This document shows positions 18,474 through 27,643 of a DNA stretch of 64,000 nucleotides, one piece after another (position 1 is the stretch's first letter; each line of letters opens with the position of its first letter). The stretch is taken from the NCBI GenBank assembly GCA_963796155.1, contig CAWCKT010000015.1, positions 1 to 64,000 of the forward strand. The letters run 5' to 3'. Below the pieces are notes generated by a model that was not told the origin of the DNA, did not search any database, and was given only the letters and a program-made list of their open reading frames with translations. Both the position numbers and the translations under genes were made by a program. Origin of the DNA: AP-15 sp963796155 (lineage in GTDB: Bacteria; Pseudomonadota; Alphaproteobacteria; ATCC43930; CGMCC-115725).

Positions 18474-20924
18474 ATGGACCGCCCGTCAATACCGGGTCGG
18501 CGCACCGTTCCCGAAAACGTCGGCGCAGGCCGACCAGCGGAGCTTGCTCCCGAGCTGGGACCGGCGTTGCGTGCGCTTGCGGCGGCGATTGTCGCCCTGT
18601 TGCGGCGCGGTCTTCGACGCGGCCGGGCGCTGGCCATGGCTTTGTTGCGCCGCGCCCCCGGAGACGCCGCTGCGGCGTGGCGGATTCTTCGGCAAGGGAT
18701 CGATCGCGGCATCTCCCTGTTCGAGTCCGTCTCGACGGTTGCCGCACGGTTCCGACGTGCGCTGCCGCGGCTACCCGCCCCGAGCTTTTCCCATCTGATC
18801 CATCCGCGCCTCCGCGCGTTCGTGCTCGGAATGCTCGGCGCGAGCGTGCTGGTGCTGCTCGGAGCGGGCGCGTTTCTTGGTTACTGCGCCTACACCTTGC
18901 CGCTTTCCGGCGGCCTCGCGGTCCAGCCTTTGCCGCCGGCGATCGTTGTCGAAGACGATACCGGAAAGGCCTTCGCGACCCGCGGCGTCTTCAGAGGCGA
19001 GCCGATCTCGGCGGACCAGCTGCCGGCCGATCTCGCCCATGCGGTGGTGGCGATCGAGGATCGGCGTTTTTTCGAGCATTCCGGCATCGATCTCTGGGGT
19101 ATGGCGCGGGCGGGCTTGCGCGACTTCGAGAGCGGGGCTGCGGCGTGAGGGCGGCAGCACGATCACCCAGCAGCTGGTGCGGCTGACCTACCTGTCCCCC
19201 GAGCGGTCGATCCGGCGCAAGGTGCAGGAGGTGATGCTCGCTGTCTGGCTAGAGACACGGCTCAGCAAGCAGGAGATCCTCGCCCGCTACCTCAACGCCG
19301 CCTATTTCGGTGCCGGCGCCTATGGCGTCGATGCCGCGGCAAAGCGCTATTTCGGAAAGGACGCGCAAGTCGCTCGATCTCGCCCAATCGGCGATGCTGG
19401 CAGGTCTGATCCGTGCCCCCTCGGCACTTTCGCCGATCCGCGACCCCGAGGCCGCGCGGCAGCGGGCGGCGACCGTGCTCCAGGCGATGGTGGACGCCGG
19501 CTTCATAAACTCGTCAGCAGGCCGCCAACGCGCGCGCCCATCCGGCGCGTCTCGCCGTCGCGCCGGAAACCGAGCCGGGCAGTAACTATTTCGTCGACGC
19601 GACCGAGGCCGAAGTGAAACGGCTGCTCGGGTCGCCGCTGACCGACCTCACGGTGCGCTCGACTTTTGATCCCGCCTTGCAAAGCGCGGCCGAGCGTGTT
19701 GTGGCGCATTGGCTTGGCACCGAGGGACGGGCGCGGCATGTCGGGCAGGCAGCCCTGGTGGCGCTCGCCCCGGACGGCGCGATATTGGCGATGTACGGGG
19801 GCCGCGACTACGGCGAAAGCCAATTCAACCGGGTGACCCAGGCGCGTCGCCAGCCGGGCTCGCTGTTCAAAATCTTTGTCTACCTCGCAGCCTTTAACGC
19901 CGGTTACACCCCCGACAGCACGCTCGTCGACCAGCCGGTCGAGATCGGCGATTGGGAGCCGACGAATTACGCGGGCCGGTTCCGCGGCCCGGTGTCGCTG
20001 CGGACGGCATTCGCCCAGTCGCTCAACTCGATCTCCGTGCAGCTCGTGCAGCAAATCGGCGTCGAGCGCGTCATCGAGATGGCGCGAAGCCTCGGCGTCA
20101 CCTCCGACTTGCCGGCGGTGCCGAGCCTGGCGCTCGGAACGGCGGATGTGACCCTCCTCGAAATGACGGGTGCTATGGACGCGATCGCGACGAATACGAA
20201 ATTGATCGAGCCCTACACGGTGCAGGCGATCCGGGCGAATGGGAAGACGCCGCTCTACGCGCATCCCGAGGTGGTGCCGGAAACTCCCGGCTGGAACCGG
20301 GGCGCGATGATGAGCCTGCTGCAGGCGGTGGTGAACGAAGGCACCGGCAAGGCGGCGCGGCTCGACCGTCCGGTCGCCGGTAAGACCGGGACGAGCCAGG
20401 ACTATCGGGACGCCTGGTTTGTCGGCTTCACCAGCGACTTCGTCGTCGGCGTGTGGACCGGCAATGACGACGATACGCCAATGCAGCAGGTTGTCGGCGG
20501 TGATTTGCCGGCAAAGATCTGGCACGACTTTGTCGCGGCAGCCGAGCAGATCAAGGCGAGCCGCACGGCGGCGACAAGCAGCCCTGTGGCGTCGGCCAAT
20601 GCCCTTTCGGTGATCGAAGGCGTTCCTCGCGTCGTCGACACCGGGACGTTGTCGTTCGGCGACCGGCTCGTGCATCTCTCCGGCGTCTCGGGCGAGAATG
20701 GCCAGCTTGCCCGCGACATGACGCGTTATATCGCCGGCCGCGAGGTCACCTGCCGCCCGGCCGATGCGTCGAGCTCGCAATATCGCTGTCAGGTCGGCGA
20801 ATACGATCTCGCCGAAGCAGTGCTGCTCAACGGCGCAGGCCGCGCCGCTCCGGATGCCCCGGCCGAATTGAAGAGCGCGGAGGAAGAGGCTCGCTCGGCC
20901 GGGCGGGGACTGTGGGAGCGCTGA
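18474..20924 (+). CDS. Class A penicillin-binding protein, PBP1-type (three frameshifts)
   Basis: Bifunctional peptidoglycan synthase anchored by one membrane helix (LGMLGASVLVLLGAGAFLGY). The glycosyltransferase domain has EDRRFFEHSGID with the catalytic Glu, then EGGSTITQQLVRLTY and ILARYLNAAYFGAGAYGVDA. The transpeptidase domain has the SxxK box in QPGSLFKIF, SLN in AQSLNSISV and KTGTSQD. A C-terminal tail of about 100 residues follows. Three single extra bases, near 19145, 19370 and 19515, move the reading through all frames; the total is a multiple of three, so the last part returns to the starting frame. Corrected length is about 815 residues. ATG after GAGAG. A unit with both active sites kept argues against decay. 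Confidence 0.85.
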
Positions 20925-20952
20925 TCATCGGGAGGACGATCGGACGAGCAGC

Positions 20953-21348
20953 TCATCGGGGGCGCAGCCGCTCCCGCTCCGCAAAGGCCGCTTCCCAGTT
21001 ACGTCCGTCGAACAGGCGCACCGGCTGCATCCTCGCCGGGTCGAAATCGTCGAGGCACCGGGCATTAACGCTATATTTGTCGGGGTCGGAACGCGGCACG
21101 TAGAAGGCGTGGATGCCGCAGGTCGAGCAGAAGGTGTGCCGCGCCGTGGCGGTGTTGAACCGATAAGTCGTCATCTCGCCTTCGCCGCGCAGCAACTCGA
21201 AATCCTCCGGCGCCACCGTAATGTGCAATATCCCCTTCTTCGTGCAGATCGAGCAGTTGCACTCGCCGATCGCCGGCGGTTCGAGATCGGCCCGTATCCG
21301 GAATCTGATCCGCCCGCAATGGCAGCCGCCTTCGTAAGTCTGCAACAT
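20953..21348 (-). CDS. GFA-family zinc protein (glutathione-dependent formaldehyde-activating type)
   Basis: A 131-residue Mss4-like zinc protein of the GFA/CENP-V family. The zinc ligands are in GCHCG, CNCSICTKKG and FCSTCGIHAFY, in the usual order and spacing. Founding members speed the formation of S-hydroxymethylglutathione, but most homologues have no proven activity, so formaldehyde handling should not be assumed. The ATG at 21348 is unambiguous. It faces the PBP gene tail to tail and lies 49 bases downstream of the next minus-strand gene. Confidence 0.88.
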   Translation of the reverse strand: MLQTYEGGCHCGRIRFRIRADLEPPAIGECNCSICTKKGILHITVAPEDFELLRGEGEMTTYRFNTATARHTFCSTCGIHAFYVPRSDPDKYSVNARCLDDFDPARMQPVRLFDGRNWEAAFAERERLRPR

Positions 21349-21397
21349 CGCCGCTCTCCTCCGCCGCTCTCTGCCGGGGCTGGTCCGACCCGGTCGA

Positions 21398-21982
21398 TCA
21401 GCCGATGTTTATCGTGAAGCGGCAGGGCTGTGCGTCCGCTCCACAGGCCAGGGGCTGCCCATCGGGATAAGTCAGCGACACCGTCCATGTCCCGGCCCCC
21501 AGCATGTCCTTGCGCGCCCAGCTGTGCCATTCGAAAAACCCTTTGCGGCTTACCTCCCGCTCGAGGGCGTCAGCCAGACCGGGACGACCGATGGTCAGAT
21601 CGGTCACCAAATTCGGCGCGCCGGGAGCGGTCGCGGCATTCTCCCTCTCCCAGTGAACCTGGATCGTCACAGAGCCTCCGGCGCGCATCCGGTCGATCGC
21701 TGCCTGCGACCCGGCAAGGGTCATCGAGAAGTAGACCGGCTGACCGGGCACCGTGGGGCTGAACTGCCATTGGTCCACGGTGATCCCCGCGTCCGGGGCT
21801 CCCTCTGTGCCTGAGGGCGAAGGCGTCGCGACGCCAGGCTGCGGCGCCACGTTGACGCCGGATTGATTTGCCGTTGGCGGATTGATCCAGGTGGCGCCGG
21901 CTGTGGTCATCAGAATGGCGGACCACAGGATGCACCGACAAAGAGGACCGGTTAATTGCCTTGCTCTGCTGATCTGAACCAT
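21398..21982 (-). CDS. Exported protein with a DUF2914-like C-terminal domain
   Basis: A 194-residue protein with an N-terminal hydrophobic segment (CILWSAILMTTAGAT) that is probably a signal peptide, a Pro/Ser/Thr-rich linker, and a C-terminal domain of about 110 residues. That domain has the order of a DUF2914 fold: a bulky-residue strand (VTIQVHWERE), a charged stretch, FFEWHSWARKD and GAGTWTVSLTYPDGQPL. Two Cys near the end (ACGADAQPCRF) may form a disulfide. Function unknown. It is preceded 65 bases upstream by the thioesterase gene on the same strand. Confidence 0.6.
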   Translation of the reverse strand: MVQISRARQLTGPLCRCILWSAILMTTAGATWINPPTANQSGVNVAPQPGVATPSPSGTEGAPDAGITVDQWQFSPTVPGQPVYFSMTLAGSQAAIDRMRAGGSVTIQVHWERENAATAPGAPNLVTDLTIGRPGLADALEREVSRKGFFEWHSWARKDMLGAGTWTVSLTYPDGQPLACGADAQPCRFTINIG

Positions 21983-22047
21983 TGCTATGCTTCACCCTCA
22001 CGCTGGGAGTCGACGGGCCGACGAGGCGCAGGGCCTCGAAGTCGCTC

Positions 22048-22476
22048 TCACTGCGTAACGCCATCGCTTCGAGACTGTTCCCGATGCTCTGGAGCGGCGA
22101 GCCGCTGGGCGAATTTGGCCAGGTCGATCACCGCCCGCTCGTGGGATCCGACCCCGATCTCTTTCCCTCCTTCGGTCGCGCGGACTTTAAACTCGACGCG
22201 CCGCCCCTCGACCTTTGTCACCTCGGCTTCGCCGGTGACCACGCGCCCCGCCGGGGTTGCCGCCAAGTGGCGGATATTGACCACGGTGCCGACGGCGCTC
22301 TCGCCGAGGTCGAGATAAGCCTTGATCGCGTTGAGCGCGGCGTTTTCCATCACCATGATCATGACCGGGGTGGCGAACACCGCGGGCAGCGTCGCATCCT
22401 TGAAGCGGTTCGCGAGATGCTCGGGCTGGACCAGGAGAGTGAAGGAGCCTTTGGCTCCCAACGGTATCGGCTTCAC
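22048..22476 (-). CDS. FlK-like hotdog thioesterase
   Basis: A 142-residue hotdog-fold protein like FlK, the fluoroacetyl-CoA thioesterase. The three residues that define FlK are recognisable in order: Thr in FATPVM, Glu in MVMENAALNAI and His in NIRHLAATPAG. Relatives in bacteria that never meet fluoroacetate hydrolyse other small acyl-CoAs, so the substrate is open. ATG at 22476; the preceding gene on the same strand (DUF1989) ends 21 bases upstream, so they are likely one operon. Confidence 0.75.
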   Translation of the reverse strand: MKPIPLGAKGSFTLLVQPEHLANRFKDATLPAVFATPVMIMVMENAALNAIKAYLDLGESAVGTVVNIRHLAATPAGRVVTGEAEVTKVEGRRVEFKVRATEGGKEIGVGSHERAVIDLAKFAQRLAAPEHREQSRSDGVTQ

Positions 22477-22497
22477 TAGGCCGCGCTCCCGGGCCCG

Positions 22498-23088
22498 TCA
22501 GTCGAGCACCTCGAAATGGGCCTCCGTCGGCCGCATTGAGAGGCCGTTGATCGGTATCAGATCCTGCGGGCAAGCGGAGAACGCGACGACGCAGTCCATC
22601 TCGGTGCGCAGCGCCACGTAGCTGCCGGGGGTGCAGACCGGCGGGCGCATCTCGACTCGGTTGCCGTCGATGACCGGGATGTTCATGAACAGGTTCAACG
22701 GCGCCGGCGTCTCCGGCGGCGCGAGCCCGAGTGCCGCCAAACCCGCGGCGAGGTTGTCGGTGCAGTTGTCGTGATACTCCGTGCAGCCGAGCGTCTCGTA
22801 GCGCCAGCGGTCGCAGGCGGCGAAGAGCGTGTCGTAAATCCCGCCCGAGGTGTCCTCGACCAGGGTCAGGACCGGCCGCCGCCGGTTGGTGACGAGCGTG
22901 TCGTCGATCCCAGGGATGATCCGCCCGATCGCCACCCGGCTGTGCTCCATCGACATGAACTCCCGCATGTCGTCTGCATTGAACGCCCAGGTGTCGACCA
23001 CCTGCTGACCCTTCGAATTGATGACTTTGATGGTCTGGCCTTTGCGAAGGCGCACGGCCTTGCCCTGACGCGCCGGGATCTCGATCAT
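22498..23088 (-). CDS. DUF1989 / urea-carboxylase-associated family protein
   Basis: A 196-residue protein of the DUF1989 family, often encoded beside urea carboxylase or other nitrogen-catabolism genes. Family marks are EIPARQGKAVRLRKGQTIKV, QQVVDTWAFNADDMREFMSM and LGCTEYHDNCTDNL, with several possible metal ligands (His, Cys, Asp, Glu). No reaction is proven for most members. The ATG at 23088 starts at MIEIPARQGK; the longer frame to 23157 overlaps the promoter region of the divergent amidase. Pairing with an amidase on the opposite strand fits an amide- or carbamate-nitrogen role. Confidence 0.8.
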   Translation of the reverse strand: MIEIPARQGKAVRLRKGQTIKVINSKGQQVVDTWAFNADDMREFMSMEHSRVAIGRIIPGIDDTLVTNRRRPVLTLVEDTSGGIYDTLFAACDRWRYETLGCTEYHDNCTDNLAAGLAALGLAPPETPAPLNLFMNIPVIDGNRVEMRPPVCTPGSYVALRTEMDCVVAFSACPQDLIPINGLSMRPTEAHFEVLD

Positions 23089-23168
23089 GCCGCTTCTCCG
23101 TTCGGGTTGAGCATCGACGATCCTAACGCCGCTTGTTAGGCTCCCCAAGCTGCGCAAAGGAGACCTTC

Positions 23169-24455
23169 GTGACCGACCCCCGTTCGCTGACCGCTCGCGA
23201 GGCTGCCCGGCAGATCGCCGAGCGCCGGCTCTCCGTCGAGGCGCTGGTCGCCGGCTATCTCGACCATATCGATGCGCGCGAGGCCGTGGTCGGCGCCTGG
23301 CAACATCTCGACCCCGAGCAGGCGCTGGCGACCGCGCGGCGGCACGACCGCGAACCGCCGCGTGGGCCGCTGCACGGCATCCCGATCGCCGTCAAGGATC
23401 TGATCGACACCGTCGAAATACCGACCGCCTACGGTTCGCCGATCTACCGCGACCACCGGCCCGCGGCGGATGCGTCGTGCGTGGCGCTCGCCCGCGCCGC
23501 CGGCGCGATCGTTCTCGGCAAGACCGTTACCACCGAATTCGCGGCGTTCACGCCGGGCAAAACGGCGAACCCCCGCAATCCTGCTCACACCCCCGGCGGC
23601 TCGTCGAGCGGCTCGGCCGCGGCGGTCGCGGACGGCATGGCGCCGCTCGCTTTTGGGACGCAGACCGCCGGATCGGTGATCCGCCCGGCAGCCTATTGCG
23701 GCTGCATCGGCTACAAGCCGAGCTTTGGGCTGATCAACCGCGCCGGGGTGAAACCGCTCGCCGACAGTCTCGATACGATCGGCATCCTCGCCCGCACGGT
23801 CGAGGATGCAGCGTTCTTTGCCGGCGTGCTGTCCGAGCGGCCCGCGTTGCGGCATCTCGCCGTGCCGAGCGAAGCCCCGCGTTTTGGTCTCTATCGCACC
23901 CCGATGTGGGACGAGGCGGAGCCCGCGACCGCAGCCGCTCTCGACACGGCACGAGAGGCGCTCGAAAGCGCAGGCGCCGCGGTCACAGAACTGGCGATCG
24001 CGCCCGAGCACCACGGCCTTGCCGAGGTGCAGAATACGATCATGTTGTTCGAGATAGTCCGCGCGCTCGCCTATGAGCGGATCGAGCACAGCGCCGAGCT
24101 CTCGCCGCGCCTCGCCCAGATGGTCGATACCGGGTTGACGATCGGGGCGGCGGATTACGATCGGGCGCTCGCTACCACCGCCGAGGCGCGCGCGGCGCTC
24201 GATGCGTTTTTCGGCGCGTGCGACGCGATTGTCGTTCCGGCAGCGCCGGGCGAGGCGCCGGTGGGGCTCGGCAATACCGGAGACCCGATCTTCAACCGGA
24301 TGTGGACCTTGCTCGGCGTCCCGTGCGTCACCCTGCCCGCGCGCTGGGCCGAAAACGGTCTGCCGACCGGCGTACAGCTCGTCGGGCGGATCGGCGGCGA
24401 TGTGCGGCTGATGGCTTGCGCGACCTTTCTCGAACGGGCGCTCGTCCGGGCCTGA
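23169..24455 (+). CDS. Amidase-signature family amidohydrolase
   Basis: A 428-residue amidase-signature enzyme that hydrolyses a C-N bond in amides or acylureas. The Ser-cisSer-Lys triad is complete: Lys in IAVKDLIDT, the cis-Ser in PGGSSSGSAAAVA and the nucleophile Ser in QTAGSVIRPAAY. The GTG at 23169 is preferred because AAGGAGA lies 6-7 bases upstream and the product opens TDPRSLTAREAARQI; an ATG-equivalent start at 23133 would precede this ribosome site. Substrate unknown; GatA is unlikely since no GatB or GatC is near. Its stop overlaps the next gene start by one base. Confidence 0.88.
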   Translation: MTDPRSLTAREAARQIAERRLSVEALVAGYLDHIDAREAVVGAWQHLDPEQALATARRHDREPPRGPLHGIPIAVKDLIDTVEIPTAYGSPIYRDHRPAADASCVALARAAGAIVLGKTVTTEFAAFTPGKTANPRNPAHTPGGSSSGSAAAVADGMAPLAFGTQTAGSVIRPAAYCGCIGYKPSFGLINRAGVKPLADSLDTIGILARTVEDAAFFAGVLSERPALRHLAVPSEAPRFGLYRTPMWDEAEPATAAALDTAREALESAGAAVTELAIAPEHHGLAEVQNTIMLFEIVRALAYERIEHSAELSPRLAQMVDTGLTIGAADYDRALATTAEARAALDAFFGACDAIVVPAAPGEAPVGLGNTGDPIFNRMWTLLGVPCVTLPARWAENGLPTGVQLVGRIGGDVRLMACATFLERALVRA

Positions 24456-24742
24456 TGCAGATCGCCTGCGCGATCCTACTGCTCGCGGCGCTCGCCGGCT
24501 GCTCTGCGCTCGAACCCTATGCAACCGCTCCGCGGGCGGCGCGCACCGGTGAGGATGCCGGGCCGCGTGTCGCGATCTGCTACGACACGCTCGTCAGCAC
24601 CCTCGACGAGGTGCAACAGGCGGCCCAGCAGGAGTGTGCAGCAGACACGGTCGCGACATACTCCAGCACCGACTGGTACTTGCAGAATTGCCCGCTGCTG
24701 TTGCCGGCACGGGCGACCTACGTCTGCGCGCCCAAGAAATAG
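24455..24742 (+). CDS. Small putative lipoprotein
   Basis: A 95-residue protein that starts within the amidase stop (TGATG), so it is translationally coupled to it. The N-terminus is a lipoprotein signal (MQIACAILLLAALAGC): the lipobox is LAGC, so the mature protein would be lipidated at that Cys. The rest is short, with Cys at VAICYDTL, QQECAADT, QNCPLLL and YVCAPKK, possibly two disulfides. No known family. The group II intron begins 15 bases after its stop. Confidence 0.65.
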   Translation: MQIACAILLLAALAGCSALEPYATAPRAARTGEDAGPRVAICYDTLVSTLDEVQQAAQQECAADTVATYSSTDWYLQNCPLLLPARATYVCAPKK

Positions 24743-24776
24743 GACTGTCGCCGCGGGATCGCGGTAGGGACGTCCA

Positions 24777-26309
24777 TTACTGGGCGCCCCCCGCACAGAT
24801 CCGTACGTGCAGCTTTCCTGCATACGGCTCCCACCTTGGGTGTTTGACGGCGAAGCGATCGCTGGGCCAAGGATGGAGGATGCGCGGGGTCGGGAGAAAG
24901 TCGGCGGCCAGTTGCTCGATGCGCTGCCACGTGACGCGATCCTTCTGACTACGCCGCCGCAGCGTGCGTCGCCAGAGGCGGACCGTGTGAAGCCGGAAGG
25001 CCCCGAGTGCCCGAAAGTTCGTTGGCACCGCGTGGTAGGCAAAAAAACCGGTGACGACCTGCCTCAGCCATTGCCCTTGCTCGGGGATCGGCTGGTGCAT
25101 GCGCCGCCGCAGCTCCCCCTTGATCTCCTGGAGCTTTGTCCGCATGCGGTCGCGCCTGGTCCTTCGCTTGAGAAGGAAACGGCCCTGGCGGGATTTGCCG
25201 CAGATGAGGGTAAAGCCGAGGAAATTGAAGGTCTCCGGTTTGCCAAGACCACGCTGAGCGCGTCGGGTCGCCGCGTGGCGGCCGAACTCGATCAGGCGGG
25301 TCTTGTCCGGATGCAGCGACAACGCGAACTCCTCAAATCGCGCCCGCATCGCCCCGAGGAACCGACGGGCGTCGGCCTCGTGCTCGAAGCCGGCCACCAC
25401 GTCATCGGCATAGCGCACGATGATCATGTCGCCGGTGGCCTCGCGCCGTCGCCAGCGCTTGGCCCACAGATCGAGGACGTAGTGCAGGTAGATGTTGGCG
25501 AGCAGCGGCGAGATCACCGCGCCTTGCCCCGTCCCCCGATCACTGACCGTCACCGCCCCGTCTTCGAGAATGCCTGCCCGCAGCCATTTGCGGATCAGGC
25601 GGATGATGCGCTTGTCGCCGATGCGGTGTTCCACAAAACGGATCAGCCAGTCCTGGCTCACCGTATCGAAGAACGACCGGATGTCGGCGTCCAGGATGAA
25701 GTTCACCCTCCGGCTGGCGATCCCGACCATCAGGGCGTCGAGCGCGTCGTGTGGTCCGCGGCCGGGTCGGAACCCGTACGAGAACCCGAGGAAGTCCTCC
25801 TCGTAGATCGCATTCAACACCATGACGACGGCGCCCTGGACGATCTTGTCTTCCAGGGCGGCAATTGCCAGCGGCCGCGCGCGCCCATCCGCCTTCGGTA
25901 TATACGTCCGGCGCGAGGGCTGCGGGCGATACGCGCCGCGATGAACACGGCCGTGCAGGTCTGCGAGCCTGGGCTCGAGGTCTGCCTCGTACTCGCGCCA
26001 CCTCGTGCCATCGACACCCGGGGCGGCGTCCCGCTTCAGCGCGTAAAACGCCTCCCGCAAGCTATCGAGGTTGACGTGGTGGAGCAGCGCGGTGAACCGA
26101 TCTCCTTTCCTTTGCCTCGCGGCTTGTCGTAGGCGTTCCAGCGCTTGGCTCACGCGCGCCCGGTTCAGCGCCCGGTGCGTGCTGTGCTGGCCCGCCTTCC
26201 CCTCGGTCCCGGCCCTTCGCTCCCGCGCCTCCGCCGCCGGTCGCCCGGCCTTGTTCGGCGCATTCACCGCTACTACGACCGGGCCTGACTTCTCGCGCCC
26301 GTTCATCAT
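24777..26309 (-). CDS. ltrA: Group II intron reverse transcriptase/maturase
   Basis: A 510-residue intron-encoded protein that splices its host intron and copies it into DNA. Reverse transcriptase blocks run from DAAPGVDGTRW through IPKADGRARPLAIAALEDKI, YGFRPGRGPHDALDAL, GTGQGAVISPLLANIYLHY and the catalytic IVRYADDVVAGF, then the maturase thumb (RLIEFGR, FNFLGFT). I see no HNH endonuclease domain. The ATG at 26309 (MMNGREKSGP) is chosen because homologues start there; the frame is open to 26462. The C-terminus (HPRWEPYAGKLHVRICAGG) is read from the same bases as domain V, a known overlap in this lineage. No frameshift. Confidence 0.9.
   Translation of the reverse strand: MMNGREKSGPVVVAVNAPNKAGRPAAEARERRAGTEGKAGQHSTHRALNRARVSQALERLRQAARQRKGDRFTALLHHVNLDSLREAFYALKRDAAPGVDGTRWREYEADLEPRLADLHGRVHRGAYRPQPSRRTYIPKADGRARPLAIAALEDKIVQGAVVMVLNAIYEEDFLGFSYGFRPGRGPHDALDALMVGIASRRVNFILDADIRSFFDTVSQDWLIRFVEHRIGDKRIIRLIRKWLRAGILEDGAVTVSDRGTGQGAVISPLLANIYLHYVLDLWAKRWRRREATGDMIIVRYADDVVAGFEHEADARRFLGAMRARFEEFALSLHPDKTRLIEFGRHAATRRAQRGLGKPETFNFLGFTLICGKSRQGRFLLKRRTRRDRMRTKLQEIKGELRRRMHQPIPEQGQWLRQVVTGFFAYHAVPTNFRALGAFRLHTVRLWRRTLRRRSQKDRVTWQRIEQLAADFLPTPRILHPWPSDRFAVKHPRWEPYAGKLHVRICAGGAQ
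24797..24830 (-). ncRNA. Group II intron domain V
   Basis: A 34-base catalytic hairpin: GAGCCGTATGC pairs with GCACGTACGG around a GAAA-type loop, with the AGC triad at the base region. It is the most conserved intron element and here also codes for the last residues of the maturase. Confidence 0.8.
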
Positions 26310-26663
26310 CGGCTTCGGCTTCTCGCCTTCCCGACGCGGACCGGCATGGCCGCTGCCACCCGGCCAGACCCGAGATCTCCCAGGTTCCGACGCAATCCCT
26401 TCGTGCGTGATGGGGTCTTCGACCTCGGCAGGGCGACAGCGCCTTGCATGACGGCGCCGCACATGTTGCCTTCGGCTACACTAAAAGCCTCGGCCCCTAC
26501 GACATTACTGCTTACGCGGCTCAATAGCCCACCCCACACGATCGCTGTGTACGCTTCGCCCTGGTCGTCGCCTTCCAAGACGCAACACTCGCTACCAGGC
26601 GGGCGCTACCCCTTACCTGGACCGGACTTCCACCGGCTGGATCGCGCCAGCTTCCTGGCGCAC

Positions 26664-27359
26664 TAGTGTCTCACTTTTAAGGCGGCGGCACCGAGTTCGC
26701 GGAGCCGGGCACCTGACCCGCGAGCGAGAAATGTCGCCCCTCCCGTTCCCTGCCGACAGGGAAAACTCAGGGAAAAAATTTTTCTGGGCTCTCCTCACGT
26801 CGAAAAACCACGCCTGATCAAAGACTTGGTCACGCCGCCGAGGGCGAATCGAATGCCTGGCAGGGAACCGGCAGGGAAGCCCCGAATGGCCGGGAGGGAC
26901 TTGTCGAATTTCCCTGCCGGCAGCGAAAAAACCCGTTTCAGCATCCGGGAATCGCCCCTCCGGGGTCGAAAAATCAGCCGATATCGATCTCTCGGGTGTA
27001 GTTTGGCCGAGCCGGCCGGCGGCGGAACTCCGGGCGGTTTTCGGGCGCCAAAGCGGGGTCGGAAGCGAATTGGCCGCGCAATTCGCCGGCTCTGCTCTGT
27101 GTTGCGTTACGAGCACGGTAAGGCTCCGAATAATTGACGAGATCACACGGATAAGGTGTAGGAATGTCGCCATAGGCCCGCTTTCGGAGATTGGGGTTTT
27201 TGCTTTTTCGGCATGGTCAATGCCGTTATGAATTGATAATATCACACGCATGTCGATATAAGGAGACGGCCGCGCCGCCGCAAGCCTGGCGGGCGGATCG
27301 GCGTTCGAGCAAATGAAGAAGGTAGGTGTCCGAGACGGACCGCGATTACGAGGTCGGTT
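26664..27359. other. Gene-poor region with repeated GGCAGGGAA-type palindromes
   Basis: No convincing gene in about 700 bases. TTCCCTGCCGACAGGGAA at 26746-26763 is a near-perfect palindrome; variants follow at about 26865-26880 and 26909-26928, and single arms recur at 9253 and 9360 beside ggt. This looks like a dispersed intergenic repeat family of alphaproteobacteria. A long minus-strand open frame across it (26613-27623) has no family likeness and is a composition artefact. Confidence 0.5.
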
Positions 27360-27590
27360 ATGGCAAACCGGCGCTTCGGGGAGCGCCGGTCCGGCAACCC
27401 GCGCGGCCCGCGCAGCAAGAACCTGGGGGCGCTGTTGATCGCGCCACCGAACGAGCCGGTGTACGCCACCGCCGGTGGAATGCGGCGCAAGATCGCCGAG
27501 CGCGCGGCCACCGCCACCCAGCGGGTCAACGAATTGGCGCCGCACCCCCCTGCGGGCCATGAGCCCGGACATGACGTCATCCAGCATTTC
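27360..27590 (+). pseudogene. Degenerate DUF5681 gene fragment
   Basis: The start MANRRFGERRSGNPRGPRSK, followed by NLGALL, matches the N-terminus of DUF5681 proteins (a basic SGNPRG motif followed by SKNL). About 50 residues keep the family feel (EPVYATAGGMRRKIAERAAT), then the frame drifts into Pro- and Gly-rich residues and enters the next fragment. Family members are often found in phage-like or mobile regions. Probably truncated and inactive. A better-preserved relative is at 48712. Confidence 0.5.
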
Positions 27591-27643
27591 TTCGGTATTT
27601 CTCCGCCATTTCGGGTGAGGCATCTAGGCCTCCGCCTCCGAAA

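Larger units (their letters stand above)
24758..26663 (-). mobile_element. Group II intron with maturase, apparently complete
   Basis: About 1.9 kb on the minus strand. The 5' end is GTGCGCCAGGAAGCTGGCG (from 26663), the usual GUGYG start. The 3' end, CTACCGCGAT, follows a domain VI-like hairpin. Between them are domain I, the reverse transcriptase gene and a canonical 34-base domain V. The 5' exon ends GACACTA, and a TAGTGT in domain I (complement of 26478-26483) can pair with ACACTA, so the intron still matches its insertion site. It lies just beyond the small lipoprotein stop and interrupts no visible gene. Confidence 0.8.

Noticed and set aside
1953..20924. Programmed +1 frameshifting as a common mechanism for the broken genes
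   Set aside because: The breaks share no slippery sequence or stop context, and unrelated housekeeping genes are affected; sequencing insertions are simpler.
26613..27623. Minus-strand open frame of 336 codons beside the intron
   Set aside because: It crosses the intron border, repeats and the antisense of the DUF5681 fragment, and its residues look like translated repeat DNA.
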